From: Lachnospiraceae bacterium UBA4631 | Lineage (GTDB): Bacteria > Bacillota > Clostridia > Lachnospirales > Lachnospiraceae | Length of the DNA stretch: 50,620 nt | Direction of reading: 5' to 3' | Assembly: GCA_002406015.1 (NCBI GenBank) | Contig: DHMX01000004.1 | Span: forward strand, 1 to 50,620 | In this document: piece by piece, positions 8,419 through 16,961 of the stretch | How positions within the stretch are numbered: the first letter of the stretch is position 1 | Layout of the letters: each line of letters begins with the position of its first letter | Program-made: the position numbers and the translations under genes | Notes under the pieces: model-generated | Database searches by the model: none | What the model was told of the DNA's origin: nothing | Seen by the model: the letters and a program-made list of their open reading frames with translations, nothing else

Positions 8419-8645
8419 TATTTACAATCCCCCTCATATACTATCATGCTTATAAATAAGAATATGCAATGTGTTTCCACAATCATAGCTACAGCAATTA
8501 CCTCTTATATGCATAGCAATTCCTACTATATAAATAAATTTGTTGAAGTTTTTAATTTACACTATAAATGCCGAATAACAGACTTGTCAAGTAAGCGACA
8601 TTCTTATCTTTCTTTCATTCAATAACTATATTACAAGTTTTAATA

Positions 8646-11600
8646 TTAATGTGCTAGATATGTATATGAATAACTTGTCTGCGTAGCTTCACTTAACATC
8701 TGATCTTTCTGCCATTTAATATTTACATGATAAACGCCACAATTTTCAAATGGTTCCGCCTCATCATAAAGAACAAGATATGCCATTTCATCATTAGATA
8801 CTGGACCTACACTATCCTGTCCTCCCGCAGAATCATTATAATAAAAATCATAATAATCTTGAATACAATAATAAAGATCCAAAGAATAATATGTTCCATC
8901 ATATGTACAAGTTCCCGTCATCCCAATATGTCCACCTTTTACTGCCAACCAATAATTAAATGTTGACAAAGAAATTGGGCAATAATTAATTGACGTATCA
9001 CCACATGCAGCATCTATTTGAGTAAATTTAAGTGTATGTCCCTCCTTTGTTCCGCTTTCACAAACATTTAATAAATAATTAACATATCTATTATAACAAT
9101 CCAACCCATTTTCATCTTTTATTGCCGGAAATTCTCCATCATATTGTTCATATCCACCCATATTTGCCAAGTAATATGTAAGAAAATAGCACCCAGCATT
9201 AATGTCTATATCCTGTCCGCTTAACCCTCCCGCAATTATTAGTGCTGCATCACCTAGATAAGACGCACTCAACATCAATGTTGCCCTTGTTTTAATACTA
9301 AGAATATAAAATGCATCTCCATATTCATCTGTAATCCATGATGGCTTTCGTTCATCATAAATCCTTTGATAATCAGACATCGTTACAGCTTTTGCTGCTT
9401 CAATTGCTGAATTATATGGAGTTGTTATAGTATCGGTAAGTTTAAAGTCAATATTACCAGAAAAATATGTACCAAAATGCTTATTTGGTTCTGGATCATC
9501 TGCATCTAAAATTCCATCTCCATCACTATCTTGTTCAAGTGGATTGGATAAAATTTTGCCTCTTACAATTACCTGCGTTTTGGTAGCATTATACTCATAA
9601 TTTAACTCTACTACCTCTTCTCCGTCCAACAATCCATCTCCATCTGTATCAGGATTGTTTTTATCAGTGCTAATTTCCACACCATTAAACATAACTAGAT
9701 GTTCTTCATAATAATCTGGAATTCCATCTCCATCACTATCTGTTTCAATATCAATCTTTTTATTAATATCATTATAAATCTTATCTAACTCACTTGCATT
9801 AGATGCAAGATAAAAAAACGCTCCAGTATTATTAGCCAACGGCTTTAGATAGCGATTAAAGTATGTTGTACTATTTCCTAATCCCACTGTATATATTTTT
9901 ACTCCTTTTTGGTTAGCCATAGAAACTACAGAAGAATGCTTGTTTGTATCAGTCGTTTTCCCATCACTTAAAACAATCATCATTCTTAATGTGGTTTCAT
10001 CCGTAGATTTAAACATAGAAAACGAACTATTAATTGCTGCATACATATTAGTTCCACCACCTGCCTTGAAATAAGTTGTGGTTAAATAATTTTTAGCTAT
10101 AGCTTTATCTGTAATTTTCGTCGTCAATTTTGTAGCGTAGTTTGAAAAACGAACAACTCCAACTTTACTATTCATCGGAAGGTTATCTACTAAATTTTTT
10201 GCAACCGTTAATCTTTTATTTGATGGATCATTCTGTGCCATACTACCAGAATCATCAATAACAAGAACCACTTCAACATCCGTATATCCACTTGTATTCC
10301 AAACGTCTTCCCATTCAAATGATTCCTCATACACTTTTCTATTAATTAAAATATATTTTGAAAAATGTGATACAACTGCGGAAGCACTATTTCCTGTAAC
10401 GGTTGTATCAAGTGCTTCTAATAATTGTTCCTCTTCATTATAATAATAAATTATAGGATCAAACGAAGAATCTTCTAACAATTTTTGATCAAACTCAAAG
10501 TTCAACGTAGCTGTATCAAAAGTTCCATCTACACTAAAATCATATGCTCCACCAATATATCCCGGCATCGTGTCAGGGAAAAGGAAATCATTTTCATATC
10601 GATACACAGAAAGGCTTTCAACCTGATTACCAGATAATTCTGTAGAGACAGAAACTTTCACTGTATCCTCAGCATTTGCCGTAGCAACCACTTTAAACAA
10701 ATCTTCAGCAATTAAAGGGTTGGTTCCAATTTCAATTTCTTTTCCATCATTTACTCCATCCCCATCTGTGTCTTTATTAATTGGATTTGTACCGTATTTA
10801 TAAACCTCATCTCCATCAGATAAACCATCTCTATCAGAATCAACCACAAATGGATTTGTACCATATTCTAACTCCTCTATTGCTGTCAATCCATCTAAAT
10901 CAGCATCTTCATTTTCATCAGTAATTCCATCTAAATTAGTATCTTTCATAGTTGCATCTGTACCTAATATTAACAGTTCCTCGTAGTCAGAAAGGTTATC
11001 TCCATCTGTGTCTACGTTGTTAATATCCATTCCGAAAAACTGCTCAATATAATTTACAATGCCATCCCCATCCGAGTCTGTCATATCCAATTTATCAGAA
11101 AGATTATCATATTTATCATTAAAAATAATAATAGATTCCTGAATTATAGTTCCTTGTTTTGTTGTCACTGTAAAATTGACAATATTAGCTCCTATTGTAA
11201 ACTTTAAATCTGGTGCAGACCAAGAATCTGCTACTATAATATCACCTGTCTCAATTACATTATCATTTAAATCTTTAACTTCATAGTCAAAATCCTCAAC
11301 ATATTGGGAGTTTGTTAATGTTCCAGAAAGTCCATTCGTAGTTTCAATTATACTATAATACTCCAATATATCATTCTTCTTTAATTGTTCTGTATTTATT
11401 GAAATTTCTACATTACCATTTTCCCCTTGTACTGAACTACTCAACAAACAATTCATTGGCTCATCTACTTCTTTTCCTTCATTTCCTTTAAATCCAAATG
11501 TTATCGTCTGTTTCGAATCAATATTTGCATTGTATCCAGCATTTTTTACAATATAATGATTTCCTTCATGACTTACTATAACTCCATCCCACATTTCTAT

Positions 11601-12239
11601 AATTTCTCTGTCAAAATCAAACTCTAAAATCCAGTCCTCTAACATAACACTAGTATTATTTGTTATAGAAAGTGAACCGTAAAATCCACTTCCCCAATCA
11701 CCGTCAATATTGTACTTAATTATATAATCTTCCACATTAACATCTGCTCTGGTTCCAATAATTTCATAATTATTGGGAAAACCACTAAATGGTTGATTAC
11801 TTGATATTCCAAATTCTATATAGTCACCAGCAAAAATGTCTTTATTCCAACCCAAATTTTTAATCACATATTTATTTTCATTGTTTGTAGATATTTCTGC
11901 ATTCCAAATATTTGTAATCACACTATTATAATCAAAACTCAAGTACCAGTTTTGAATAGTGCTTTTTCCTGTGTTTTCTAATTTAATACTCGCATTATAT
12001 CCGTTATCCCAATAAGAATTCAAAGTAAATATAACCCTATAATTCTCTCCCTCAAAAACACTTTCATTTGTTATATGATCCCAATTATCACATTCATCCG
12101 TTGTTTCCACCTCCAATGTTGTTAATGTAACATCCTCTTCATCCTCGATTATCTGAACACTTTCTTGTGCATAAACAGACATGTTCATTGTACTAAAAAT
12201 CATTCCTATCACAAGCATTAAGACTAGTATTCTTTTCAT
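8646..12239 (-). CDS. Large secreted VWA / CBM2-like / calcium-repeat protein
   Basis: A 1197-aa protein with a signal peptide (cleavage likely after SVYA, residue 24). Two related beta-rich modules at about 52-160 and 168-265 look like CBM2-type carbohydrate-binding domains (Trp-rich, with paired motifs such as KNLGWNKDIFAGD and KNAGYNANIDSKQ). Repeats of the DxDGDGxxD type at about 388-512 and 834-916 resemble thrombospondin type 3/dockerin-like calcium loops. A von Willebrand A domain at about 655-830 has an intact MIDAS: DDSGS 662-666, Thr 730 (GGGTN) and Asp 759 (LSDG). Residues of about 940-1197 form a Tyr/Cys-containing domain that I cannot assign. There is no LPxTG or lipobox, so it is released or held non-covalently. 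Adhesion to plant polysaccharide or host glycans is inferred. A TATAAT element is 18 bases upstream of the ATG. Confidence 0.85.
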   Translation of the reverse strand: MKRILVLMLVIGMIFSTMNMSVYAQESVQIIEDEEDVTLTTLEVETTDECDNWDHITNESVFEGENYRVIFTLNSYWDNGYNASIKLENTGKSTIQNWYLSFDYNSVITNIWNAEISTNNENKYVIKNLGWNKDIFAGDYIEFGISSNQPFSGFPNNYEIIGTRADVNVEDYIIKYNIDGDWGSGFYGSLSITNNTSVMLEDWILEFDFDREIIEMWDGVIVSHEGNHYIVKNAGYNANIDSKQTITFGFKGNEGKEVDEPMNCLLSSSVQGENGNVEISINTEQLKKNDILEYYSIIETTNGLSGTLTNSQYVEDFDYEVKDLNDNVIETGDIIVADSWSAPDLKFTIGANIVNFTVTTKQGTIIQESIIIFNDKYDNLSDKLDMTDSDGDGIVNYIEQFFGMDINNVDTDGDNLSDYEELLILGTDATMKDTNLDGITDENEDADLDGLTAIEELEYGTNPFVVDSDRDGLSDGDEVYKYGTNPINKDTDGDGVNDGKEIEIGTNPLIAEDLFKVVATANAEDTVKVSVSTELSGNQVESLSVYRYENDFLFPDTMPGYIGGAYDFSVDGTFDTATLNFEFDQKLLEDSSFDPIIYYYNEEEQLLEALDTTVTGNSASAVVSHFSKYILINRKVYEESFEWEDVWNTSGYTDVEVVLVIDDSGSMAQNDPSNKRLTVAKNLVDNLPMNSKVGVVRFSNYATKLTTKITDKAIAKNYLTTTYFKAGGGTNMYAAINSSFSMFKSTDETTLRMMIVLSDGKTTDTNKHSSVVSMANQKGVKIYTVGLGNSTTYFNRYLKPLANNTGAFFYLASNASELDKIYNDINKKIDIETDSDGDGIPDYYEEHLVMFNGVEISTDKNNPDTDGDGLLDGEEVVELNYEYNATKTQVIVRGKILSNPLEQDSDGDGILDADDPEPNKHFGTYFSGNIDFKLTDTITTPYNSAIEAAKAVTMSDYQRIYDERKPSWITDEYGDAFYILSIKTRATLMLSASYLGDAALIIAGGLSGQDIDINAGCYFLTYYLANMGGYEQYDGEFPAIKDENGLDCYNRYVNYLLNVCESGTKEGHTLKFTQIDAACGDTSINYCPISLSTFNYWLAVKGGHIGMTGTCTYDGTYYSLDLYYCIQDYYDFYYNDSAGGQDSVGPVSNDEMAYLVLYDEAEPFENCGVYHVNIKWQKDQMLSEATQTSYSYTYLAH

Positions 12240-12379
12240 ATCTTTTATCCTTTCCTAATTATAGTTCAGAAATCACAATAAATTATGCATTACCAAACTA
12301 TCACCTCAAAAAAATAAATATCTTTTATAAACAGAATTTATTTTTTTACACCTTAAGTTTCATGTATCTTTGTTATATA

Positions 12380-12434
12380 ATAATGCAAATTGTGATATAT
12401 CCCCCCTTTTCATCATGATAATCATTTGCATTAT
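12380..12434. promoter_or_regulatory. Inverted repeat ATAATGCAAAT ... ATTTGCATTAT
   Basis: Perfect 11-bp arms (12380-12390 and 12424-12434) separated by 33 bases. The right arm also forms a shorter palindrome, TGATAAT-N7-ATTATCA. It lies about 115 bases upstream of the secreted protein's -10 element, so it may be an operator for that gene. The binding protein is unknown. Confidence 0.4.
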
Positions 12435-12645
12435 CAACCTTTCCGCACAGTTCTCTTATATCTTTATACTCTATTTTTACTTATATTCTATTTTAATCGT
12501 TAATAAACATCAATTAACCTGTTCGTTTTTGTAGATAGTCATGCAATTTTTGTAATTTTTCTCTACTAAGTTGTTCTTTTTTATATAATTGCCAATTGTA
12601 ATTTAATACTTTTGGTAAGTTTATAATTTTTTATTCATAATCTAT

Positions 12646-12674
12646 GCTATTAGTAGTTTCTAGTTACTAATAGC
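12646..12674. promoter_or_regulatory. Inverted repeat GCTATTAGTA ... TACTAATAGC
   Basis: Perfect 10-bp arms around a 9-base loop, in the middle of the divergent region. No T-tract follows on either strand, so it is more likely a protein-binding site or structured RNA than a terminator. Confidence 0.45.
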
Positions 12675-12858
12675 GTACAGTTTTATATCAAAGACAATTG
12701 GTAAGCAAAATCAAAGAAAAGTGGCTAAACTATTTATTAAGTAATAAAAATCCTTTCAAAAAGATAGGATTATACCCTCATATGCTAATATGATTAAATT
12801 CGGTAAAAAACAATACACCTTAAAGTATTTATACAAATTATCAACGCTTTAAATGTCT

Positions 12859-12872
12859 AAGCTAATTAGCTT
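12859..12872. promoter_or_regulatory. Palindrome AAGCTAATTAGCTT
   Basis: A perfect 14-bp palindrome, 86 bases before the start codon at 12958. It is placed where an autoregulatory site of the LytTR regulator could lie, although LytTR proteins usually bind direct repeats rather than palindromes. Confidence 0.35.
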
Positions 12873-12957
12873 TTAGAAAATATTCTAAACTAGGGCAATA
12901 ACACAAAACAGTATTTTGTTTTGTAAAAATCACATGAGAAAAAACAGGAGAATATTT

Positions 12958-15030
12958 ATGTATTATATTGCAATTTGCGACGATGATATGCATTTTATCA
13001 ACTATATAAAAAATTTGTTATCAGAAGCAGGAATTTCAAAAAAATCCTGTACATTTTTTGAATTTTGTTCTGGAAAAGATTTTATTCATGCATTTGATAA
13101 TATATCTCGCATTGATTTACTGATTCTTGATATTCAAATGCCTGAATTGGATGGTAATGAAATAGCAAAACAATTTCGATATTACTTCCCTAATTCTATT
13201 CTTGTATTTTGTTCCGGTATTTATAAGCCTACTGTAAAATCATTTGAGACCAACCCATTCCGCTATCTCCTGAAAGAATATACTAATTCTCAACTAATTA
13301 AAGAATTAAAAATAATTATTCGAGAAGTAGATACAAAAAAAGTGGAACCAAATATTCTCGGTAGCTGGTATCATCACTCTGTTTCCCTTAAACTTGTCGA
13401 CATTCTCTATATCTCCAATGAACGTAATGGACGAAGCAGATTACATCTCAATCCCAAAAGCAAATATTTTTTTAATGGGCGAAAAATAATCAGTAGCGAA
13501 AAGCTAAACACTTTATATCAGTTACTAAAAGATTATGGATTTTCATATGCACACAACAGCTATATTGTAAATTTGCACTATGTTAAAATGATTTCATCCA
13601 ATGAATTGGAATTAACAGATGGGACATTACTGTCAATTGCCCGTTCAAAAAAAAGGAGCTACGTCTGGCTTTCGCCGAATATGTTTCAAAAAAATATGAC
13701 TGAGGAGATTTTAATGTTAAATAATACCATTTCCCTAATTATCTGCTTAACGGAACTATATATCTGCTATGATTTTTTTAATGCTTTTTTATTTAAAAAA
13801 ACTCTTTTTTCAAATTCCCTGTATATTGTTCTACTTACTACAGGCATTGGATTATTTCATTTTTACATAAATCCCTTCCAATTGATTTTCCCCAATATGA
13901 TTGCATATTCATTGATTATCTTTACTTACATAACAATTATTTTTCTTGGTTCTATAAAAGAAAAACTGATTTATATGTCATTTTTTTGTACAATATTTTA
14001 TAGTTGTGATTTTCTATTTGCTATTTTATCAAACATACCACCTTATAATACTTACAATGTTACAGATTTATCTTCTATTCTGTGGTATATATTTGCATTG
14101 GTAATATTAAAATATTTTATATGCAAAATTTTCAAACAAATTTCAAGCAAGATACATAGGTATATGTCCTATAAAATTTTTTTCTGCTACCTCTGTATTC
14201 CTATCTCCAACTTTTGTATCATGTTTTTGGTTTACTACTTTGGTATTAGTTTTAATGAAAAAAACTACGCTAAAATTATATTTTTTATATTCTTTGTTAT
14301 TATGCAAGTTTGTAATTTCTCCTGCTTTAACATTTTTCAAAAATATACAGAACAATTATATAGGAATATGCAGCAACACCTATTTATCTCCCATCAAAAT
14401 ACGAAACTTGAATCTTATACTCAATTACAAACACAAGATACCAAGCATCAGGAATTCATACATAACACCAGCCATTATATTAAGACAATTGGAACACTTA
14501 TATCCGAAGGAAAGTCACAAGAAGTGCTAAATATCATAAAATCATTGAATGTTGAATTAGAATCTTATGTAACAACTCTATACTCGGATAACAGTGTATT
14601 AAATTCCATTTTATCTGAAAAAGAAATATTTGCTATAAAAAATGACATTGTCATGGATATCTATATTGAACCAAACTTCAGCATCAATGGAATTTCTGAT
14701 TTAGATATTATTACCATGTTTAGCAATCTGATTGACAATGCATTGGAAGCCGCTATTTTATGCAAGTATGAACGATTTATACATATTCGTATGTTTACAC
14801 AAAATGAAGGAAATATCCTTGTTATAAAAATCTCTAACAGTTATGCAAAAATACCCTTACGAATAGGGGACTCTTTTCAATCAACAAAAAATGATACTGG
14901 ATTACATGGTATCGGATTAAAAAGCGTCAGCAATACAGCAGAAAAAAATGGTGGCTATCTGGAATGCCTTATCGACAATATCCAATTTATTGCGATTCTA
15001 TTACTGCCTGCTATCTCTTCTCCAGAATAA
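12958..15030 (+). CDS. LytTR response regulator and AgrC-like sensor kinase in one reading frame
   Basis: The 690-aa product has two parts normally encoded by separate genes. Residues 1-243 are an AgrA-type regulator: receiver with acidic pocket CDDD, phospho-acceptor Asp 58 (LLILDIQMPELDG), Lys 106, then a LytTR DNA-binding domain at about 140-238. From Met 253 on it is an AgrC-like kinase: about six membrane segments, His 502/506 (HNTSHYIKT), N-box NLIDNALEAA at 590 and G-box GLHGIGLKSV at 649. The ATG of Met 253 (13714-13716) still has its own GAGGAG site 6 bases upstream. An A7 run at 13688-13694 lies just before; removing one A, or a +1 or -1 slip, places the regulator in front of a TGA at 13697 or 13701. 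The start at 12958 (MYYIAICDDD) has AGGAG 8 bases upstream; a longer frame begins at 12916. The partner signal and the target, perhaps the divergent surface protein, are inferred. Confidence 0.85.
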   Translation: MYYIAICDDDMHFINYIKNLLSEAGISKKSCTFFEFCSGKDFIHAFDNISRIDLLILDIQMPELDGNEIAKQFRYYFPNSILVFCSGIYKPTVKSFETNPFRYLLKEYTNSQLIKELKIIIREVDTKKVEPNILGSWYHHSVSLKLVDILYISNERNGRSRLHLNPKSKYFFNGRKIISSEKLNTLYQLLKDYGFSYAHNSYIVNLHYVKMISSNELELTDGTLLSIARSKKRSYVWLSPNMFQKNMTEEILMLNNTISLIICLTELYICYDFFNAFLFKKTLFSNSLYIVLLTTGIGLFHFYINPFQLIFPNMIAYSLIIFTYITIIFLGSIKEKLIYMSFFCTIFYSCDFLFAILSNIPPYNTYNVTDLSSILWYIFALVILKYFICKIFKQISSKIHRYMSYKIFFCYLCIPISNFCIMFLVYYFGISFNEKNYAKIIFFIFFVIMQVCNFSCFNIFQKYTEQLYRNMQQHLFISHQNTKLESYTQLQTQDTKHQEFIHNTSHYIKTIGTLISEGKSQEVLNIIKSLNVELESYVTTLYSDNSVLNSILSEKEIFAIKNDIVMDIYIEPNFSINGISDLDIITMFSNLIDNALEAAILCKYERFIHIRMFTQNEGNILVIKISNSYAKIPLRIGDSFQSTKNDTGLHGIGLKSVSNTAEKNGGYLECLIDNIQFIAILLLPAISSPE

Positions 15031-15276
15031 ACTCATCGGAATTGCTACATATATTCTATCTCAAATTTAGTTTTATTTTCAATAAATGTATAAATGTCTC
15101 CCTTTCTGTTATCAAATGTTTTATATTAAAAACAGAAATCCTCCATTTTTTAGTTTTTTTAATGTAAAACTATTACCTCTCAAACCCAACCCGGACATAC
15201 AGCCCTCCATTCTGATATTTCGCCGCAATACTTCCATTCATTCTTTTTGCTTACACCCAAGTTTCCTCCGGATATT

Positions 15277-15702
15277 TTAATTTGCAATTTGCATAGCTAT
15301 CCTTGATACTTCCATAACCGCAATCTTCAACAAAACACCACCTGACATAATAAAGAACCAGATTTCCCGCATATGCTGCGTTTTTGCAATGGGAGTTGCA
15401 ATCGCAGCAATGATAATAATTGTGGCTCCGATACAACCAATTATATTTGGTACACTCATAAGCGGAAATATTCCGGGTGTGCAACTGCCATCAATGGTAG
15501 CCTGAATGGTTTTATCCAGCCCATCTCTTGCTGCCGCAAAACAACATATAACCAGACCATATATCAGTACAATCAGACTCCGGTATCCCCAATAATTAAT
15601 ATTATTTCGATTGCATATGGAATATCCAATAAACCCAAGCAATGTTAAAATCATAATTGTAGTTGCCGTATTTACAGCATTTCCAAAATAAAGTTTTATC
15701 AT
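15277..15702 (-). CDS. Small membrane protein of unknown function
   Basis: A 141-aa protein with four hydrophobic segments (roughly residues 12-30, 40-58, 80-102 and 112-135 of MIKLYFGNAV...). I do not recognise the family. I start it at 15702 because GGAG lies 6 bases upstream; the frame stays open another 12 codons without a ribosome-binding site. It begins 10 bases after the flavodoxin stop codon and is probably the third gene of the TetR-controlled operon, so it is likely regulated with the flavodoxin and perhaps the ABC transporter. Confidence 0.65.
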   Translation of the reverse strand: MIKLYFGNAVNTATTIMILTLLGFIGYSICNRNNINYWGYRSLIVLIYGLVICCFAAARDGLDKTIQATIDGSCTPGIFPLMSVPNIIGCIGATIIIIAAIATPIAKTQHMREIWFFIMSGGVLLKIAVMEVSRIAMQIAN

Positions 15703-15712
15703 TTTTTCTCCA

Positions 15713-16219
15713 CTATCCCTTCTTACGATACCAGTCAAGAATTGCCTTCAAATTTTCAATCCGAACCCGTTCTCCACTGTTTAACATCATATCCAGCATA
15801 TCATCCTCTTCCGGTGTACGGTCATCCTTATTTGCTAATGCCTTACCGGCTGTTTTTACCATAATGCTCATCATAAGCTTATATACACCATGAAGCTTCT
15901 TTATGTCAAAATTCCCCTGTAATGTAAATAATGGTATATCCTCCGGAATCCTGTTCTTAGTGCGAACTTCCTTTACCTGTGTTCCGGTCTGTCCCATACC
16001 GACTGCACACACCGCAAGTATCTTATATTTCTTCATGATACCCGCATATCCCTTAATAGTGCTTGCCATTATCCATCCAAGATAAATGACCTCTGCATCG
16101 GCAGGAACCATTTTCTTTGCTTCATCCGCACGATAAACAAGTATATCCAATTCATGTCCCAATAGTTTTGCATACCGAGCCGTACTCCCTGTATTCGATG
16201 TATAAATAATTACTTTCAT
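15713..16219 (-). CDS. Flavodoxin-domain protein
   Basis: A 168-aa flavodoxin-like protein (MKVIIYTSNTGSTARYAK...). The N-terminal phosphate-binding loop for FMN is TSNTGSTARYA, and the second strand region YLGWIMASTIKGY fits the flavodoxin/HemG-like group. It would act as an FMN electron carrier or quinone/porphyrinogen-type reductase in the cytoplasm; the substrate is not visible. The ATG at 16219 follows GGAGG by 8 bases; a start five codons earlier would overlap that site. It lies between tetR (18-base gap) and a small membrane protein, as the second gene of a repressor-controlled operon. Confidence 0.8.
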   Translation of the reverse strand: MKVIIYTSNTGSTARYAKLLGHELDILVYRADEAKKMVPADAEVIYLGWIMASTIKGYAGIMKKYKILAVCAVGMGQTGTQVKEVRTKNRIPEDIPLFTLQGNFDIKKLHGVYKLMMSIMVKTAGKALANKDDRTPEEDDMLDMMLNSGERVRIENLKAILDWYRKKG

Positions 16220-16237
16220 TTCTTTTTCCTCCATCCA

Positions 16238-16873
16238 TTAAACATCCGCTCCTTTTGCGGTTGTTTCCTGAAGCATATTTGCAAAACGGTCTACATGACT
16301 GTCCACTAATTTTACTACACGCTCCTTCTCTTCTGTTCCATCATATATGCTGTAGAGAAGAAAAATCGGGCCATAGAAATCCAATGCCAATTGTCTTGCA
16401 TCCCCACCATGATTCGTAATGCCTTCAAAAATAGTTTCAATATAAGACAGCGGTCCTTCGGCAAGATAATTTTGATATAGCTTAGCCATCTCCACATCCC
16501 GGTACTGTTCCAGTGTCAGCATCTTCCGGAAGCAACATGGAAATTCTTCCTGTGTCCAATGAAGAAACTGTACTTTTGTAAATTGCTTAATTTTATCAAA
16601 TGCCGTATCTTTATACTCTGCAATGACTTCTTCCATCTTTCCTTCCGGCATATCATACTTCTTTATTCTTTCCGCATCCATCTGATTCATTTTTTCAACA
16701 ATGCTATCCAATATTTCCTGTTTACTTGTGTAATGCTTATAAAGTGCCGCTTTGGTAACACCTAACTTTGCTGCAATATCATTCATGGAAGTTCCCATAT
16801 AGCCGCTTTGTGAAAAAAGCTTTAATGCTTCTTCTAAAATTCGTTCTTTTGTACTTTTCTCTCTGGAATCCAT
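16238..16873 (-). CDS. TetR-family repressor controlling its own operon and an ABC transporter
   Basis: A 211-aa TetR regulator. The DNA-binding domain occupies residues of about 8-55 (RILEEALKLFSQSGY, then GVTKAALYKHYTSKQEIL). The ligand domain contains FRKMLTLEQYRDVEMAKLYQ and is clearly paralogous to the TetR at 21669-22283. Its own promoter carries GTTACCGATTGGTTAC just downstream of the -10 element. Two copies of the same sequence flank the -10 of the ABC transporter promoter (18769-18818). Autorepression and repression of the transporter are therefore well supported by sequence, though not proven. The inducing ligand is unknown. The flavodoxin follows after 18 bases. Confidence 0.9.
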   Translation of the reverse strand: MDSREKSTKERILEEALKLFSQSGYMGTSMNDIAAKLGVTKAALYKHYTSKQEILDSIVEKMNQMDAERIKKYDMPEGKMEEVIAEYKDTAFDKIKQFTKVQFLHWTQEEFPCCFRKMLTLEQYRDVEMAKLYQNYLAEGPLSYIETIFEGITNHGGDARQLALDFYGPIFLLYSIYDGTEEKERVVKLVDSHVDRFANMLQETTAKGADV

Positions 16874-16901
16874 TTACATCTGTCCTCTCTATGCTTAATA
16901 A

Positions 16902-16950
16902 GTTACCGATTGGTTACTTTTATTATAATAACCGTTCGATGACTTGTCAA
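16902..16950 (-). promoter_or_regulatory. Consensus promoter with TetR operator, tetR-flavodoxin operon
   Basis: On the minus strand, TTGACA (16945-16950), exactly 17 bases, TATAAT (16922-16927): a perfect sigma-A promoter. A 16-bp operator, GTAACCAATCGGTAAC on the minus strand (16902-16917), lies just downstream of the -10. A degenerate copy (11 of 16 positions) at 16928-16943 fills the spacer. Confidence 0.9.
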
Positions 16951-16961
16951 GCCATATACAG

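Larger units (their letters stand above)
12240..12957. other. 718-bp AT-rich divergent intergenic region with three inverted repeats
   Basis: This long non-coding stretch separates the secreted VWA protein (minus strand) from the LytTR regulator/kinase (plus strand). It holds a minus-strand -10 element (TATAAT, plus coordinates 12258-12263), three separate palindromic elements listed individually, and poly-A/T tracts. I found no convincing peptide gene. A 20-codon plus-strand frame at 12792-12854 lacks a ribosome-binding site. Confidence 0.7.

Noticed and set aside
12792..12854. Possible 20-aa peptide (MIKFGKKQYTLKYLYKLSTL) as a signal peptide for the LytTR/kinase system
   Set aside because: No ribosome-binding site, no Cys/Gly-Gly processing signal, and no AgrB or exporter gene next to it.
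13647..13654. A8 run followed by AGGAG inside the response regulator, as a frameshift site
   Set aside because: The frame continues normally through the LytTR domain for about 30 more residues; the A7 run near the domain boundary is the better candidate.
15089..15217. Short minus-strand frames with GGAGG-like sequences in the gap before the AT-rich block ends
   Set aside because: Frames of about 25 codons, one with only 4 bases between site and start; not supportable as genes without conservation data.
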